Shown piece after piece: positions 1 through 6,897 of a DNA stretch of 11,009 nt. Numbering within the stretch: the stretch's first letter is position 1; each line of letters opens with the position of its first letter. The position numbers were made by a program, and so were the translations under genes. The notes beneath the pieces were generated by a model. The model was given only the letters and a program-made list of their open reading frames with translations, did no database searches and was not told where the DNA came from. Where the stretch lies: NCBI GenBank assembly GCA_022574065.1, contig JACZST010000039.1, positions 1 to 11,009 on the forward strand, given 5' to 3'. Source of the DNA: Acidobacteriota bacterium. Its GTDB lineage: Bacteria; Actinomycetota; Acidimicrobiia; Spongiisociales; UBA5794.

Positions 1-1
1 G

Positions 2-1714
2 ATCACCTGGTACTCGGAGCCGACCATCGGGCTCAACGACTCGAACCCGCCGTTCTTCAAGTGGTTCGAGGACGGCACGCTCAACCTGTCGTACAACTGT
101 CTCGACCGCCACCTCGACACGATCGGCGACAAGATCGCCTATCACTGGATCGGAGAACCGGGCGACACCCGTGACCTCACCTATGCCGAGCTCCACGAGG
201 AGGTATGCCGGTTCGCCAACGGGCTGCGATCGCTCGGCGTCGAGCGGGGGGACAGGGTCGCCATCTACATGGGGATGATCCCCGAGCTGCCGATCGCGAT
301 GCTCGCCTGCGCCCGCATCGGCGCCGTCCACTCCGTGGTGTTCGGAGGGTTCTCCTCTGACTCGCTGGCCGAGCGCATTCAGGACACCCAGGCCAAGGTG
401 CTGGTCACCCAGGACGGCTCGTGGCGCAAAGGTGCCGTGTTCCCCCTGAAGGAGAATGGCGATGTGGCGGTGGCGGCAAGCCCGTCGATCGAGCACGTGG
501 TGGTCGTCGAGCGCGCCTCCAACAATGCTCCCATGACCGATGGGCGCGACGTGTGGTGGCACGACCTGGTCGACGGCCAGCCCACGAGCTCGGAGCCCGA
601 GGTGATGAACGCCGAGGACCTCCTATACATCCTGTACACGTCGGGGACGACGGGGACGCCGAAAGGGATCGTCCACACCCAGGGTGGATACCTCACCGGA
701 GCCGTGACCACCCACGATCTGGTCTTCGACATCAAGGACGACGACATCTATTGGTGCGGGGCCGACATTGGATGGGTCACAGGCCACTCCTACATCGTCT
801 ACGGCCCGCTCGCCAATGGCGTCACCGGTGTGATGTACGAAGGGGCGCCGGACACGCCAGACAAAGATCGGCTGTGGCGGATCATCGAGGACTACGGGGT
901 CACCATCTTCTACACCGCGCCTACCGCGATCCGCACCTTCATGAAGTGGGGTGACGAGTACCCGGCGCGCCGCGACCTGTCGTCGTTGCGTCTGCTCGGC
1001 ACCGTCGGGGAGCCGATCAACCCGGAGGCCTGGATGTGGTACCGAGAGCACATCGGTCGGGGGAACTGCCCGATCGTCGACACGTGGTGGCAGACCGAGA
1101 CCGGGGCGATCATGATCACACCCCTCCCGGGCGCGGTCGCCACCAAGCCGGGGTCGGCGACCTTCGCCTTTCCTGGGATCGGTGCCGTCGTCGTCGACGA
1201 GAACGGAGTCGAGGTGCCCGCACCCGGCGGTGGCTACCTGGCGCTCACCCACCCGTGGCCGTCGATGCTGCGAACCATCTATGGCGACGACCAGCGGTAT
1301 GTCGATGTCTACTGGTCGCGCTTTCCCGGGATGTACTTCCCCGGCGACGGGGTAAAGCGCGACCAGGACGACTACTACTGGCTCCTGGGCAGGGTCGACG
1401 ACATCATGCTGATCTCAGGACACAACATCTCGACAACCGAGGTCGAGTCGGCCCTGGTCTCCCATACCGCGGTGGCAGAGGCTGCCGTGGTCGGCCGCAG
1501 CGACCCGGTCAGCGGGCAGGCGATCGCCGCCTTCGTGACGCTACGCGGGGAGTACACGGGTGACCAGGCGCTGATCGACGAGCTACGCGACCACGTTGCA
1601 GAAACGATCGGGCCGATCGCCAAGCCGAAGAGCATCGTCTTCACCAACGACCTGCCCAAGACCCGTTCCGGCAAGATCATGCGCAGGCTGCTGCAGGACA
1701 TCTCGGCTGAGTAG
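2..1714 (+). CDS. acsA: Acetyl-CoA synthetase (AMP-forming), 5' partial
   Basis: Activates acetate to acetyl-AMP and then acetyl-CoA in the cytoplasm. The frame is open from the window's left edge, so the ATG at 269 is internal; about 70-80 N-terminal residues are missing compared with the usual ~650. Numbering visible residues from base 2: the adenylation P-loop YTSGTTGTPKG is at 212-222, followed by the Acs-typical YWCGADIGWVTGHSY. WWQTETG is at 362-368; a Trp in this motif is known in this family to limit the pocket to acetate. The C-terminal lid carries SGHN near 472-475 and PKTRSGKIMRR, whose Lys558 is the catalytic lysine acetylated by Pat-type enzymes in characterised homologues. The protein stops nine residues after RR-L, without the GDTTTLAD-like tail common in the family. 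SGHN replaces the enterobacterial SGHR; I recall the Asn form from Streptomyces Acs, so I read it as a clade variant. Confidence 0.96.
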   Translation: MTWYSEPTIGLNDSNPPFFKWFEDGTLNLSYNCLDRHLDTIGDKIAYHWIGEPGDTRDLTYAELHEEVCRFANGLRSLGVERGDRVAIYMGMIPELPIAMLACARIGAVHSVVFGGFSSDSLAERIQDTQAKVLVTQDGSWRKGAVFPLKENGDVAVAASPSIEHVVVVERASNNAPMTDGRDVWWHDLVDGQPTSSEPEVMNAEDLLYILYTSGTTGTPKGIVHTQGGYLTGAVTTHDLVFDIKDDDIYWCGADIGWVTGHSYIVYGPLANGVTGVMYEGAPDTPDKDRLWRIIEDYGVTIFYTAPTAIRTFMKWGDEYPARRDLSSLRLLGTVGEPINPEAWMWYREHIGRGNCPIVDTWWQTETGAIMITPLPGAVATKPGSATFAFPGIGAVVVDENGVEVPAPGGGYLALTHPWPSMLRTIYGDDQRYVDVYWSRFPGMYFPGDGVKRDQDDYYWLLGRVDDIMLISGHNISTTEVESALVSHTAVAEAAVVGRSDPVSGQAIAAFVTLRGEYTGDQALIDELRDHVAETIGPIAKPKSIVFTNDLPKTRSGKIMRRLLQDISAE

Positions 1715-1717
1715 CCT
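1712..1717 (+). promoter_or_regulatory. Candidate -10 box (TAGCCT) for the cytochrome c gene
   Basis: TAGCCT overlaps the acs stop codon and lies 8 nt before the ATG at 1726. This is the spacing expected if transcription starts at or next to the A of the start codon (leaderless). No Shine-Dalgarno sequence is visible before that ATG, which favours this reading or plain read-through from acs. No -35 consensus is apparent. TAGCCT also occurs before the starts at 3912 and 8857. Confidence 0.4.
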
Positions 1718-1725
1718 CCTCGGTC

Positions 1726-2136
1726 ATGAGCCGGCGAACGGTGGGATTGCTCCTTGTGATCGCGGTGGTGGTGGTGAGTTGCGGCGGCACGAGCCGAACT
1801 CCACTTCTCGCCGACGGGCGAATCCTGTACACCAGCAACGGCTGCGCAGCCTGTCACGGGAGCGCAGGCGAGGGCGGCGCCGGCGGTCCCCTCGCCGATG
1901 TTGTCCGAACCTTCCCCCAGTGCTCGGAGCATGTCGAATGGGTGGAGCTCGGGTCCGCGGGATGGGTCGAAACCAAGGGCGACACCTACGGCTCTGCCGG
2001 TAAGCCGATCACGGGGGAGATGCCTTCGTTTTCGCCCAGGATGACCGAGAAGGAGATTCGCACGGTCGCTGCCTATGAGCGCGTCGAGTTCGGCCGCCTC
2101 GAAGAGGAAACGGTGCGTGCCGACTGCGGTGTGTGA
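1726..2136 (+). CDS. Membrane-anchored lipoprotein cytochrome c, single heme
   Basis: A 136-residue electron carrier predicted to sit on the outer face of the cytoplasmic membrane. A short basic N-terminus (MSRR) and a hydrophobic stretch (6-17) lead to a lipobox VVSC with Cys19 as the lipid attachment site. The heme c motif CAACH is at 40-44, and Met99 in GEMPSF is the likely distal ligand, the order expected for a class I cytochrome c. Two further cysteines (66 and 134) could form a disulfide. The start is the only one that keeps the signal peptide. It lies 11 bp after acs and ends 15 bp from the convergent glpD. The partner is unknown; donating electrons to a terminal oxidase is the usual role of such proteins, but no oxidase gene is in the window. 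The link with acs may be only positional. Confidence 0.87.
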   Translation: MSRRTVGLLLVIAVVVVSCGGTSRTPLLADGRILYTSNGCAACHGSAGEGGAGGPLADVVRTFPQCSEHVEWVELGSAGWVETKGDTYGSAGKPITGEMPSFSPRMTEKEIRTVAAYERVEFGRLEEETVRADCGV

Positions 2137-2151
2137 GTAGAGGCCGGGCGA

Positions 2152-3861
2152 TCATGTCCTTCCCATCCGCCGCACGTCGGGGGCACCCATCCGGGCCGCG
2201 TCTGCGGTGAGGTCGTTGGGTTGCAACTGCGACTCGATCTCGGCGGCGACGCGAGCTTCGTAGTGTTCGATCTCCCTGGCGATGGTGGCTCCGTCCCAGC
2301 CCAGGATCGGTGCGACGAGCCGGGCCGCTTCGGGGGCGGCGGCGACACCGCGGTCCCTGACCTCGATCGACAGGCGAGTGCGTCGGGTCAGCAGATCGTC
2401 GAGGTGGAGCGCACCTTCGCATTGGGCCGCCCACACCACCTCGACCTTGAGGTAGGGCGCCTCCGGATCGAGTCGCTTCCCCAGATCGGGGTCGGCATCG
2501 ACCAGGTCGAGGATCCGGTCAGTATCCGACCCATGCCTGCGGAGAAGATGCTCGATGGTTGCTACCGGGAAGCCTCGATCCTCCGCGGTCTTGGCGCGAT
2601 CCTCCCAGCGCTTGGCCCACCCTTCGGATCCGACGAGAGGCACATCCTCGGTCCTGCTGACGGGCATTGTCCCTCTGCGCTCGGCGAGCGCCTCGTCGAC
2701 GACGTCGCTGGCCATCACCCGGTAGGTGGTGAACTTGCCCCCGGCGATCGTGACCATCCCGGGGGCGGGGTGGCTGATAGCGTGTTCGCGACTCAGCCGT
2801 GTGGTTGCCGCTTGTGATCCGGTCACCAGCGGTCGTAACCCTGCGTACACGCCGACGACATCTTCGCGGGTCAACGGGTCGGCGAGGAGCCGGTTCACCT
2901 GACCGAGCAGGTAATCGATGTCGCCAGTGGACGCTGCTGGGTGGGCCAGGTCGAGGGTCCACGCGGTGTCGGTGGTCCCGATCAGCCAGAACTCGCCGAA
3001 CGGGATGATGAACAGCACACTCTTCTTGGTCTTGGTGATGAGCCCCATCGACGAGTCGATGCGATCCCTACGTACCACGAGATGGACGCCCTTCGACGCG
3101 GTCACGTCGGGCACCGGGTCGTCGACGAGCTGCTCGACGTCGTCGGTCCACACCCCGGTCGCATTGATGACGACATCGGCGCGGATCGTCACTTCGCGAC
3201 CAGACTCCAGGTCGACGCCGGTGATACCCGTGACCCGACCTCCTTGTCGAGGCAGACCCACCGCCCTGGTGCTGGTGGCGATGGCGGCTCCCTCCCTTGC
3301 CGCAGTCCGCGCCAACGCGACCACGAACCGGGCATCGTCGGTGCCGGCGTCGTAGTAACGCAACCCACCGACGAATGCTGTGGCGTCCAGCGCGGGGAAC
3401 GCCTCCAGCATCGATCGACGCGACAGTTGTCGCTGTCTCGGCAGCGGGTTGGTGGCGGAAGCAGCAAGGGCGTCATACACGGCAACGCCGGCGGCGACGT
3501 AGGCGCGTTCCCACACCCGATGCCGGAACGGATAGATGAACGGCACCGGGTACACGAGGTGGGGCGCCAGCTTGGTGAGGAGTAGGCCCCGCTCGGTGAG
3601 TGCCTCGCGAACCAGCCTGAAGTCGAACCGCTCCAGGTAGCGGAGCCCGCCATGGATGAGCTTCGAGGAGCGGCTCGATGTGCCGGACGCGATGTCGCGC
3701 TGCTCGATCACCGCGACAGACAGCCCGCGGGAGGCGGCATCGAGGGCTGCCCCCATCCCGGTCGATCCGCCACCGATGATCGCCAGGTCGAACGGTTCGT
3801 CGGCCATCCGGGTCAACGCAGTCTCCCTCTGAGCCGGGCCGAGGAGGGAGAGATCGGTCAT
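2152..3861 (-). CDS. glpD: Glycerol-3-phosphate dehydrogenase, FAD-dependent (GlpD)
   Basis: Oxidises sn-glycerol 3-phosphate to dihydroxyacetone phosphate and passes electrons through FAD to the membrane quinone pool. The 569-residue length suits bacterial GlpD. The FAD dinucleotide fold GGGSTGMG is at 30-37 (Ser33 where Ile or Val is more usual), with Glu53 ending the second strand (VIEQRD). The signature GTSSRSSKLIHGGLRYLE is at 60-77. Further markers are NATGVWTDD, ASKGVHLVV, GLRPL and IAGGKFTTYR, followed by the C-terminal DAO_C-type helical domain. The start at 3861 gives the usual short N-terminal extension before the FAD fold; Met19 is a less likely alternative. No glycerol kinase or facilitator gene adjoins it, so here it may act on glycerol 3-phosphate from lipid turnover or from a kinase elsewhere. 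Confidence 0.96.
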   Translation of the reverse strand: MTDLSLLGPAQRETALTRMADEPFDLAIIGGGSTGMGAALDAASRGLSVAVIEQRDIASGTSSRSSKLIHGGLRYLERFDFRLVREALTERGLLLTKLAPHLVYPVPFIYPFRHRVWERAYVAAGVAVYDALAASATNPLPRQRQLSRRSMLEAFPALDATAFVGGLRYYDAGTDDARFVVALARTAAREGAAIATSTRAVGLPRQGGRVTGITGVDLESGREVTIRADVVINATGVWTDDVEQLVDDPVPDVTASKGVHLVVRRDRIDSSMGLITKTKKSVLFIIPFGEFWLIGTTDTAWTLDLAHPAASTGDIDYLLGQVNRLLADPLTREDVVGVYAGLRPLVTGSQAATTRLSREHAISHPAPGMVTIAGGKFTTYRVMASDVVDEALAERRGTMPVSRTEDVPLVGSEGWAKRWEDRAKTAEDRGFPVATIEHLLRRHGSDTDRILDLVDADPDLGKRLDPEAPYLKVEVVWAAQCEGALHLDDLLTRRTRLSIEVRDRGVAAAPEAARLVAPILGWDGATIAREIEHYEARVAAEIESQLQPNDLTADAARMGAPDVRRMGRT

Positions 3862-3870
3862 TGGCGGCTG

Positions 3871-3876
3871 AGCGTA
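3871..3876 (-). promoter_or_regulatory. Candidate -10 box (TACGCT) for glpD
   Basis: Read on the minus strand, TACGCT ends 9 nt before the glpD ATG at 3861. There is no Shine-Dalgarno sequence between them, so the transcript would be leaderless or nearly so. The -35 region is unremarkable. It sits in the same 121-bp region as the divergent box at 3899-3904. Confidence 0.35.
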
Positions 3877-3898
3877 ACGGCGGCACGAATCGGCTTGG

Positions 3899-3904
3899 TA
3901 GCCT
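3899..3904 (+). promoter_or_regulatory. Candidate -10 box (TAGCCT), leaderless type, upstream of the mutase
   Basis: TAGCCT is followed by exactly 7 nt and then ATG at 3912, typical spacing for leaderless actinobacterial transcripts. No good -35 is visible. If it is used, transcription begins at or next to the ATG of a 24-codon frame that ends on the mutase start codon. Confidence 0.42.
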
Positions 3905-3911
3905 CACCGCG

Positions 3912-3986
3912 ATGTACCACGGCTGGTCACCCGCAGGGCAACGCCTACGACGAGCGCTTCGAGGCCGAGCCGGACTCGAAGGGTGA
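3912..3986 (+). other. Possible 24-codon leader ORF or frameshifted gene remnant
   Basis: ATG at 3912 opens a 24-codon frame whose TGA (3984-3986) overlaps the mutase GTG start (3983-3985) as GTGA, the classic arrangement for translational coupling. Against a real peptide, four of its five arginines use CGA and one leucine uses CTA, poor codons for this genome. A different frame, 3928-3981, has G or C at the third position of all 18 codons and encodes GNAYDERFEA, which looks like real protein. One inserted base near 3924-3927 would join that frame to the ATG at 3912. It is therefore either a regulatory leader or the broken 5' end of a lost gene. Confidence 0.3.
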
Positions 3987-5701
3987 ATGGCTACCCCGGA
4001 GGCAGACAGATCGACCTCACTGCATCAGCGGAACGGTGGATTGCGGGCGACCCCGACCCGAGCACCCGCGCCGAGCTTCAGGCAATCGTCGACGCCGGCG
4101 ACGAGACCGAGCTCGAGGAGCGCATGGGAGCGACGCTGCGTTTCGGCACCGCAGGATTGCGGGGGAGGGTCGAGGCCGGATCAAACAGGATGAATCGCGC
4201 CACCGTGATTCGAGCGACGCGAGGGCTTGCCGATCACATCCTGGCATCGTCGCCGGCCGATCGAGGGCCGGTGGTGGTTGGGAGGGACGCTCGTCTGTCC
4301 TCGAGTGTCTTCATGGACGATGCCATCGCCGTGCTCGTCGCCGCCGGTCTCGACGTCAAGTCCTTTGATGATGCAATTCCGACACCCCTGGTGGCGTACG
4401 CGGCCAGGCACCTCGGAGCCATTGCTGCTGTCGTTGTCACGGCTAGTCACAACCCGCCGGAGGACAACGGATACAAGGTCTACGCGGAGAACGGGGCGCA
4501 AATCGTTCCGCCGGCCGACCGCGGCATATCCCAAGCGATCGAGAGGGTTGGTCCCGCTGTCGATGTGCCCAGATCGCAGATCGTTGGAGACCACGTCGGG
4601 CAAGTGCCGGAAACCCTGTTCGAGGATTATCTGATGGACTTGGCCGAGGCGCTCCCAACGGTGGGAGGTGATCGGTCGCTGCGCATCGTCTACACGGCCA
4701 TGCACGGCGTTGGCGGGCGCTACGTGCTTGCTGCGCTGGAGCGGTTCGGGTTCAAAGGCGTGCACCCGGTAGCAGCGCAGCTCGAGCCGGACGGGCGGTT
4801 TCCGACCCTGGCATTCCCCAATCCCGAAGAGCCGGGGGCGATGGACATGGCACACGAGCTGGCGGCTGCGATCGATGCCGACCTGGTTCTTGCCAGCGAC
4901 CCGGATACCGATCGTCTCGCCGTTTCCCTGCCGGAGCCCGACGGCCACTACCGCCAGCTCACCGGCAACCAGGTGGGTGCCCTCTTGGCCGAGTTCATCC
5001 TCAACCATGCCGAGATTGACGATCCGATTGTGCTCAACAGCATCGTGTCGTCTCCGCTGCTGGCTGCAATTGCTGCCGGGCATCGAGCCATTTACGACCA
5101 GACCCTTACCGGGTTCAAGTGGATCTGGAACGCCGCCCTCGACCTCGAGGCGGAAGGTCGGGGCCACTTCGTGTTCGGCTACGAAGAAGCCCTCGGCTAC
5201 TCAGTTGGCCCGGCTGTTCGCGACAAAGACGGGATCTCGGCGGCAGTGGCCTTCGCCACACTGGCCGCCGAGGCCAGAGCCAACGGGGCAACGGTATGGG
5301 ATCGCCTCGGCGACTTGTTCAATCTCCATGGGGTGTGGGTCAGCACGCAGCGGGCGATCGTGCGACCGGGGGCCGACGGCGCCGAGGAGATCGCGGCGGC
5401 GATGGCGGGGCTGGCCACGGCAACCCCGGACACCCTCGGCGGCCTTCTGGTCATCGCAGTCACCGACTACCGCGAGGGGAAGGACCAACGGCCCCGCTAC
5501 CTCGGAGAGACCCCCCTGGTGGCGTTCGATCTCGGCGCAGCAGGCAGGGCGCTGGTGCGCCCGTCAGGAACGGAGCCGAAGCTCAAGATCTACGTCGATC
5601 TCCGTGCAGATGCCGGTGACGATTGGCGGGCGACCGAGGAGCGAATCATCGAAACCGCAGCTGCGGTCGCGACCGATCTCGCCGCTTTCATGGGCTTCTA
5701 G
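3983..5701 (+). CDS. Phosphohexomutase, PGM2-type (phosphoglucomutase/phosphomannomutase family)
   Basis: Interconverts 1- and 6-phosphates of hexoses (or 1- and 5-phosphates of pentoses) through a phosphoserine enzyme in the cytoplasm. At 572 residues it matches the longer PGM2/PgcA branch rather than the ~450-residue ManB or GlmM branches. All four alpha-D-phosphohexomutase motifs are present: FGTAGLRG near 54; the catalytic serine loop TASHNPPEDNGYKVY with Ser155; the metal loop DPDTDR at 306-311; and the sugar-binding loop GYEEALGY from 399. The phosphate-binding RPSGTEPK is at 526-533. Substrate (glucose, mannose or pentose phosphate) cannot be settled from motifs. GTG at 3983 is the only usable start in this frame; no well-spaced ribosome binding site precedes it, so initiation may depend on coupling with the 24-codon frame upstream. 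The first ~18 codons have less coding-like base use than the rest. Confidence 0.94.
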   Translation: MNGYPGGRQIDLTASAERWIAGDPDPSTRAELQAIVDAGDETELEERMGATLRFGTAGLRGRVEAGSNRMNRATVIRATRGLADHILASSPADRGPVVVGRDARLSSSVFMDDAIAVLVAAGLDVKSFDDAIPTPLVAYAARHLGAIAAVVVTASHNPPEDNGYKVYAENGAQIVPPADRGISQAIERVGPAVDVPRSQIVGDHVGQVPETLFEDYLMDLAEALPTVGGDRSLRIVYTAMHGVGGRYVLAALERFGFKGVHPVAAQLEPDGRFPTLAFPNPEEPGAMDMAHELAAAIDADLVLASDPDTDRLAVSLPEPDGHYRQLTGNQVGALLAEFILNHAEIDDPIVLNSIVSSPLLAAIAAGHRAIYDQTLTGFKWIWNAALDLEAEGRGHFVFGYEEALGYSVGPAVRDKDGISAAVAFATLAAEARANGATVWDRLGDLFNLHGVWVSTQRAIVRPGADGAEEIAAAMAGLATATPDTLGGLLVIAVTDYREGKDQRPRYLGETPLVAFDLGAAGRALVRPSGTEPKLKIYVDLRADAGDDWRATEERIIETAAAVATDLAAFMGF

Positions 5702-5704
5702 GCC

Positions 5705-5732
5705 AGTCCCGAGTCCCAAGTCCCAAGTCCCA
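5705..5732 (+). repeat. Heptamer tandem array A, four copies of AGTCCCA
   Basis: Four head-to-tail 7-bp units begin four bases after the mutase stop. The first unit is AGTCCCG and the next three are AGTCCCA. A period of 7 and the position after the stop codon make coding unlikely. It pairs imperfectly with array B (5752-5779). Confidence 0.85.
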
Positions 5733-5751
5733 AGCAAGAGACCTTGGTCCA

Positions 5752-5779
5752 TGCGTCTTGCGTCTTGCGTCTTGCGGCT
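5752..5779 (+). repeat. Heptamer tandem array B, four copies of TGCGTCT
   Basis: Three exact TGCGTCT units and a final TGCGGCT make another 28-bp array of period 7, 19 bp after array A. Read on the minus strand the unit is AGACGCA, close to array A's AGTCCCA, so the two arrays are related and inverted. As a transcript they could fold into a 28-nt imperfect hairpin with a 19-nt loop (19 Watson-Crick and 2 wobble pairs by my count). No T-run follows, so it is not a standard intrinsic terminator. Confidence 0.8.
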
Positions 5780-5811
5780 CCTCCGATTCTCCCGAGTAGT
5801 GCCGTATCCGC

Positions 5812-5817
5812 GATAAT
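5812..5817 (+). promoter_or_regulatory. Candidate -10 box (GATAAT) of the fbaB-pckA operon
   Basis: GATAAT differs from TATAAT at one base and predicts a start of transcription near 5824 with a leader of about 24 nt. The -35 region (around 5789-5794) does not match the consensus, so an activator or a relaxed promoter is possible. Confidence 0.45.
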
Positions 5818-5833
5818 CAGGGGTCACGGTTTG

Positions 5834-5839
5834 AAGGAG
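5834..5839 (+). promoter_or_regulatory. Shine-Dalgarno site AAGGAG for fbaB
   Basis: AAGGAG lies 8 nt before the ATG at 5848, near-ideal strength and spacing. It fixes the fbaB start and is the only strong ribosome binding site seen in this window. Confidence 0.85.
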
Positions 5840-5847
5840 ATCGGTAC

Positions 5848-6897
5848 ATGGACATCCAGGCCCTGCTGGGCGACGAGGCCGAATCGCTGTTGACCTATGA
5901 CGCCAAGGGGATCCCGAAGGAGGATCTGCACCTCCCCGGGCCAGACTTCGTCGACAGAATCTTCGCTCAGACGGACCGTAGCCCGCAGGTTCTTCGCAAC
6001 CTCAACCTGTTGTTCAACAGCGGCAGGCTGGCAGGGACCGGATATCTGTCGATCCTGCCAGTCGATCAGGGCATCGAGCATTCGGCGGCGGCGTCGTTCG
6101 CCCCGAACCCGAAGTATTTCGACCCGGCCAACCTGCTCGAGCTCGCCCTGGCCGGGGAGACCAACGCCGTCGCCACCACGCTCGGCGTCCTCGGGATGGT
6201 GTCGCGGAGCTATGCACACAAGATCCCGTTCATCGTCAAGCTCAACCACAACGAGCTGCTCACCTACCCGGCCAAGCACGACCAGACGATGTTCGCCTCG
6301 GCCGACCAGGCCTGGGATCTCGGGGCCGCCGGCGTCGGCGCCACGATTTACTTCGGCTCGGACCAGGCGATGCGCCAGCTGCAAGAGGTGTCCGAGGCCT
6401 TCGCCCTCGCCCACCAGCTCGGCATGTTCACTGTGCTGTGGTGTTATGTACGAAACCCGGGGTTCACCGTCGACGGTGTGAACTACGAATTGTCTGCCGA
6501 CCTCACCGGCCAGGCCAACCACATGGGGGTCACGATCGAGGCCGACATCATCAAACAGAAGCAACCGGAGGTCAACGACGGTTACCGCGTCGTGGGGTTT
6601 GGCCGTACCAGCCCGCTGGTATACGACGAGTTGACCAGTGACCACCCCATCGACCTCACCCGCTGGCAGGTCGCCAACACCTACATGGGTAGAGCCGGGC
6701 TCATCAACTCCGGTGGGGCCTCTACCGGCACCGGCGATCTCGGGCAAGCAGTGCGCACCGCGGTCATCAACAAGCGGGCGGGGGGAATGGGCCTGATCAC
6801 AGGACGGAAGGCCTTCCAGCGCCCGATGGACGAGGGGGTCGAGCTGCTCAACGCCGTACAGGATGTGTATCTCGACCAGTCGATCACGATCGCGTGA
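5848..6897 (+). CDS. fbaB: Fructose-bisphosphate aldolase, class I (FbaB/DhnA type)
   Basis: Reversibly condenses dihydroxyacetone phosphate and glyceraldehyde 3-phosphate into fructose 1,6-bisphosphate through a Schiff base, with no metal needed. It is a 349-residue TIM barrel that from memory follows E. coli FbaB almost end to end: TGYLSILPVDQGIEHSA, VKLNHNELL, ATIYFGS, SADLTGQANH, NTYMGRAGLINSGG, VINKRAGGMGLI and the C-terminal ITIA. The Schiff-base lysine is expected in ADIIKQK, most likely Lys236. The start is fixed by the AAGGAG site. It overlaps pckA by 4 nt, so the two are probably translated together. E. coli FbaB is associated with gluconeogenic growth, which agrees with this pairing. 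No class II aldolase is in the window, so whether this is the cell's only aldolase is open. Confidence 0.97.
   Translation: MDIQALLGDEAESLLTYDAKGIPKEDLHLPGPDFVDRIFAQTDRSPQVLRNLNLLFNSGRLAGTGYLSILPVDQGIEHSAAASFAPNPKYFDPANLLELALAGETNAVATTLGVLGMVSRSYAHKIPFIVKLNHNELLTYPAKHDQTMFASADQAWDLGAAGVGATIYFGSDQAMRQLQEVSEAFALAHQLGMFTVLWCYVRNPGFTVDGVNYELSADLTGQANHMGVTIEADIIKQKQPEVNDGYRVVGFGRTSPLVYDELTSDHPIDLTRWQVANTYMGRAGLINSGGASTGTGDLGQAVRTAVINKRAGGMGLITGRKAFQRPMDEGVELLNAVQDVYLDQSITIA

Noticed and set aside
2221..2817. 198-residue plus-strand frame inside glpD
   Set aside because: Opposite the C-terminal half of glpD, with no domain or start signal.
4181..5167. 328-residue minus-strand frame
   Set aside because: Lies opposite the catalytic core of the mutase; a shadow frame.
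5730..5747. Small hairpin CCAAG/CTTGG as a mutase terminator
   Set aside because: Five-bp stem, 8-nt loop and no T-run; it competes with the longer heptamer pairing.
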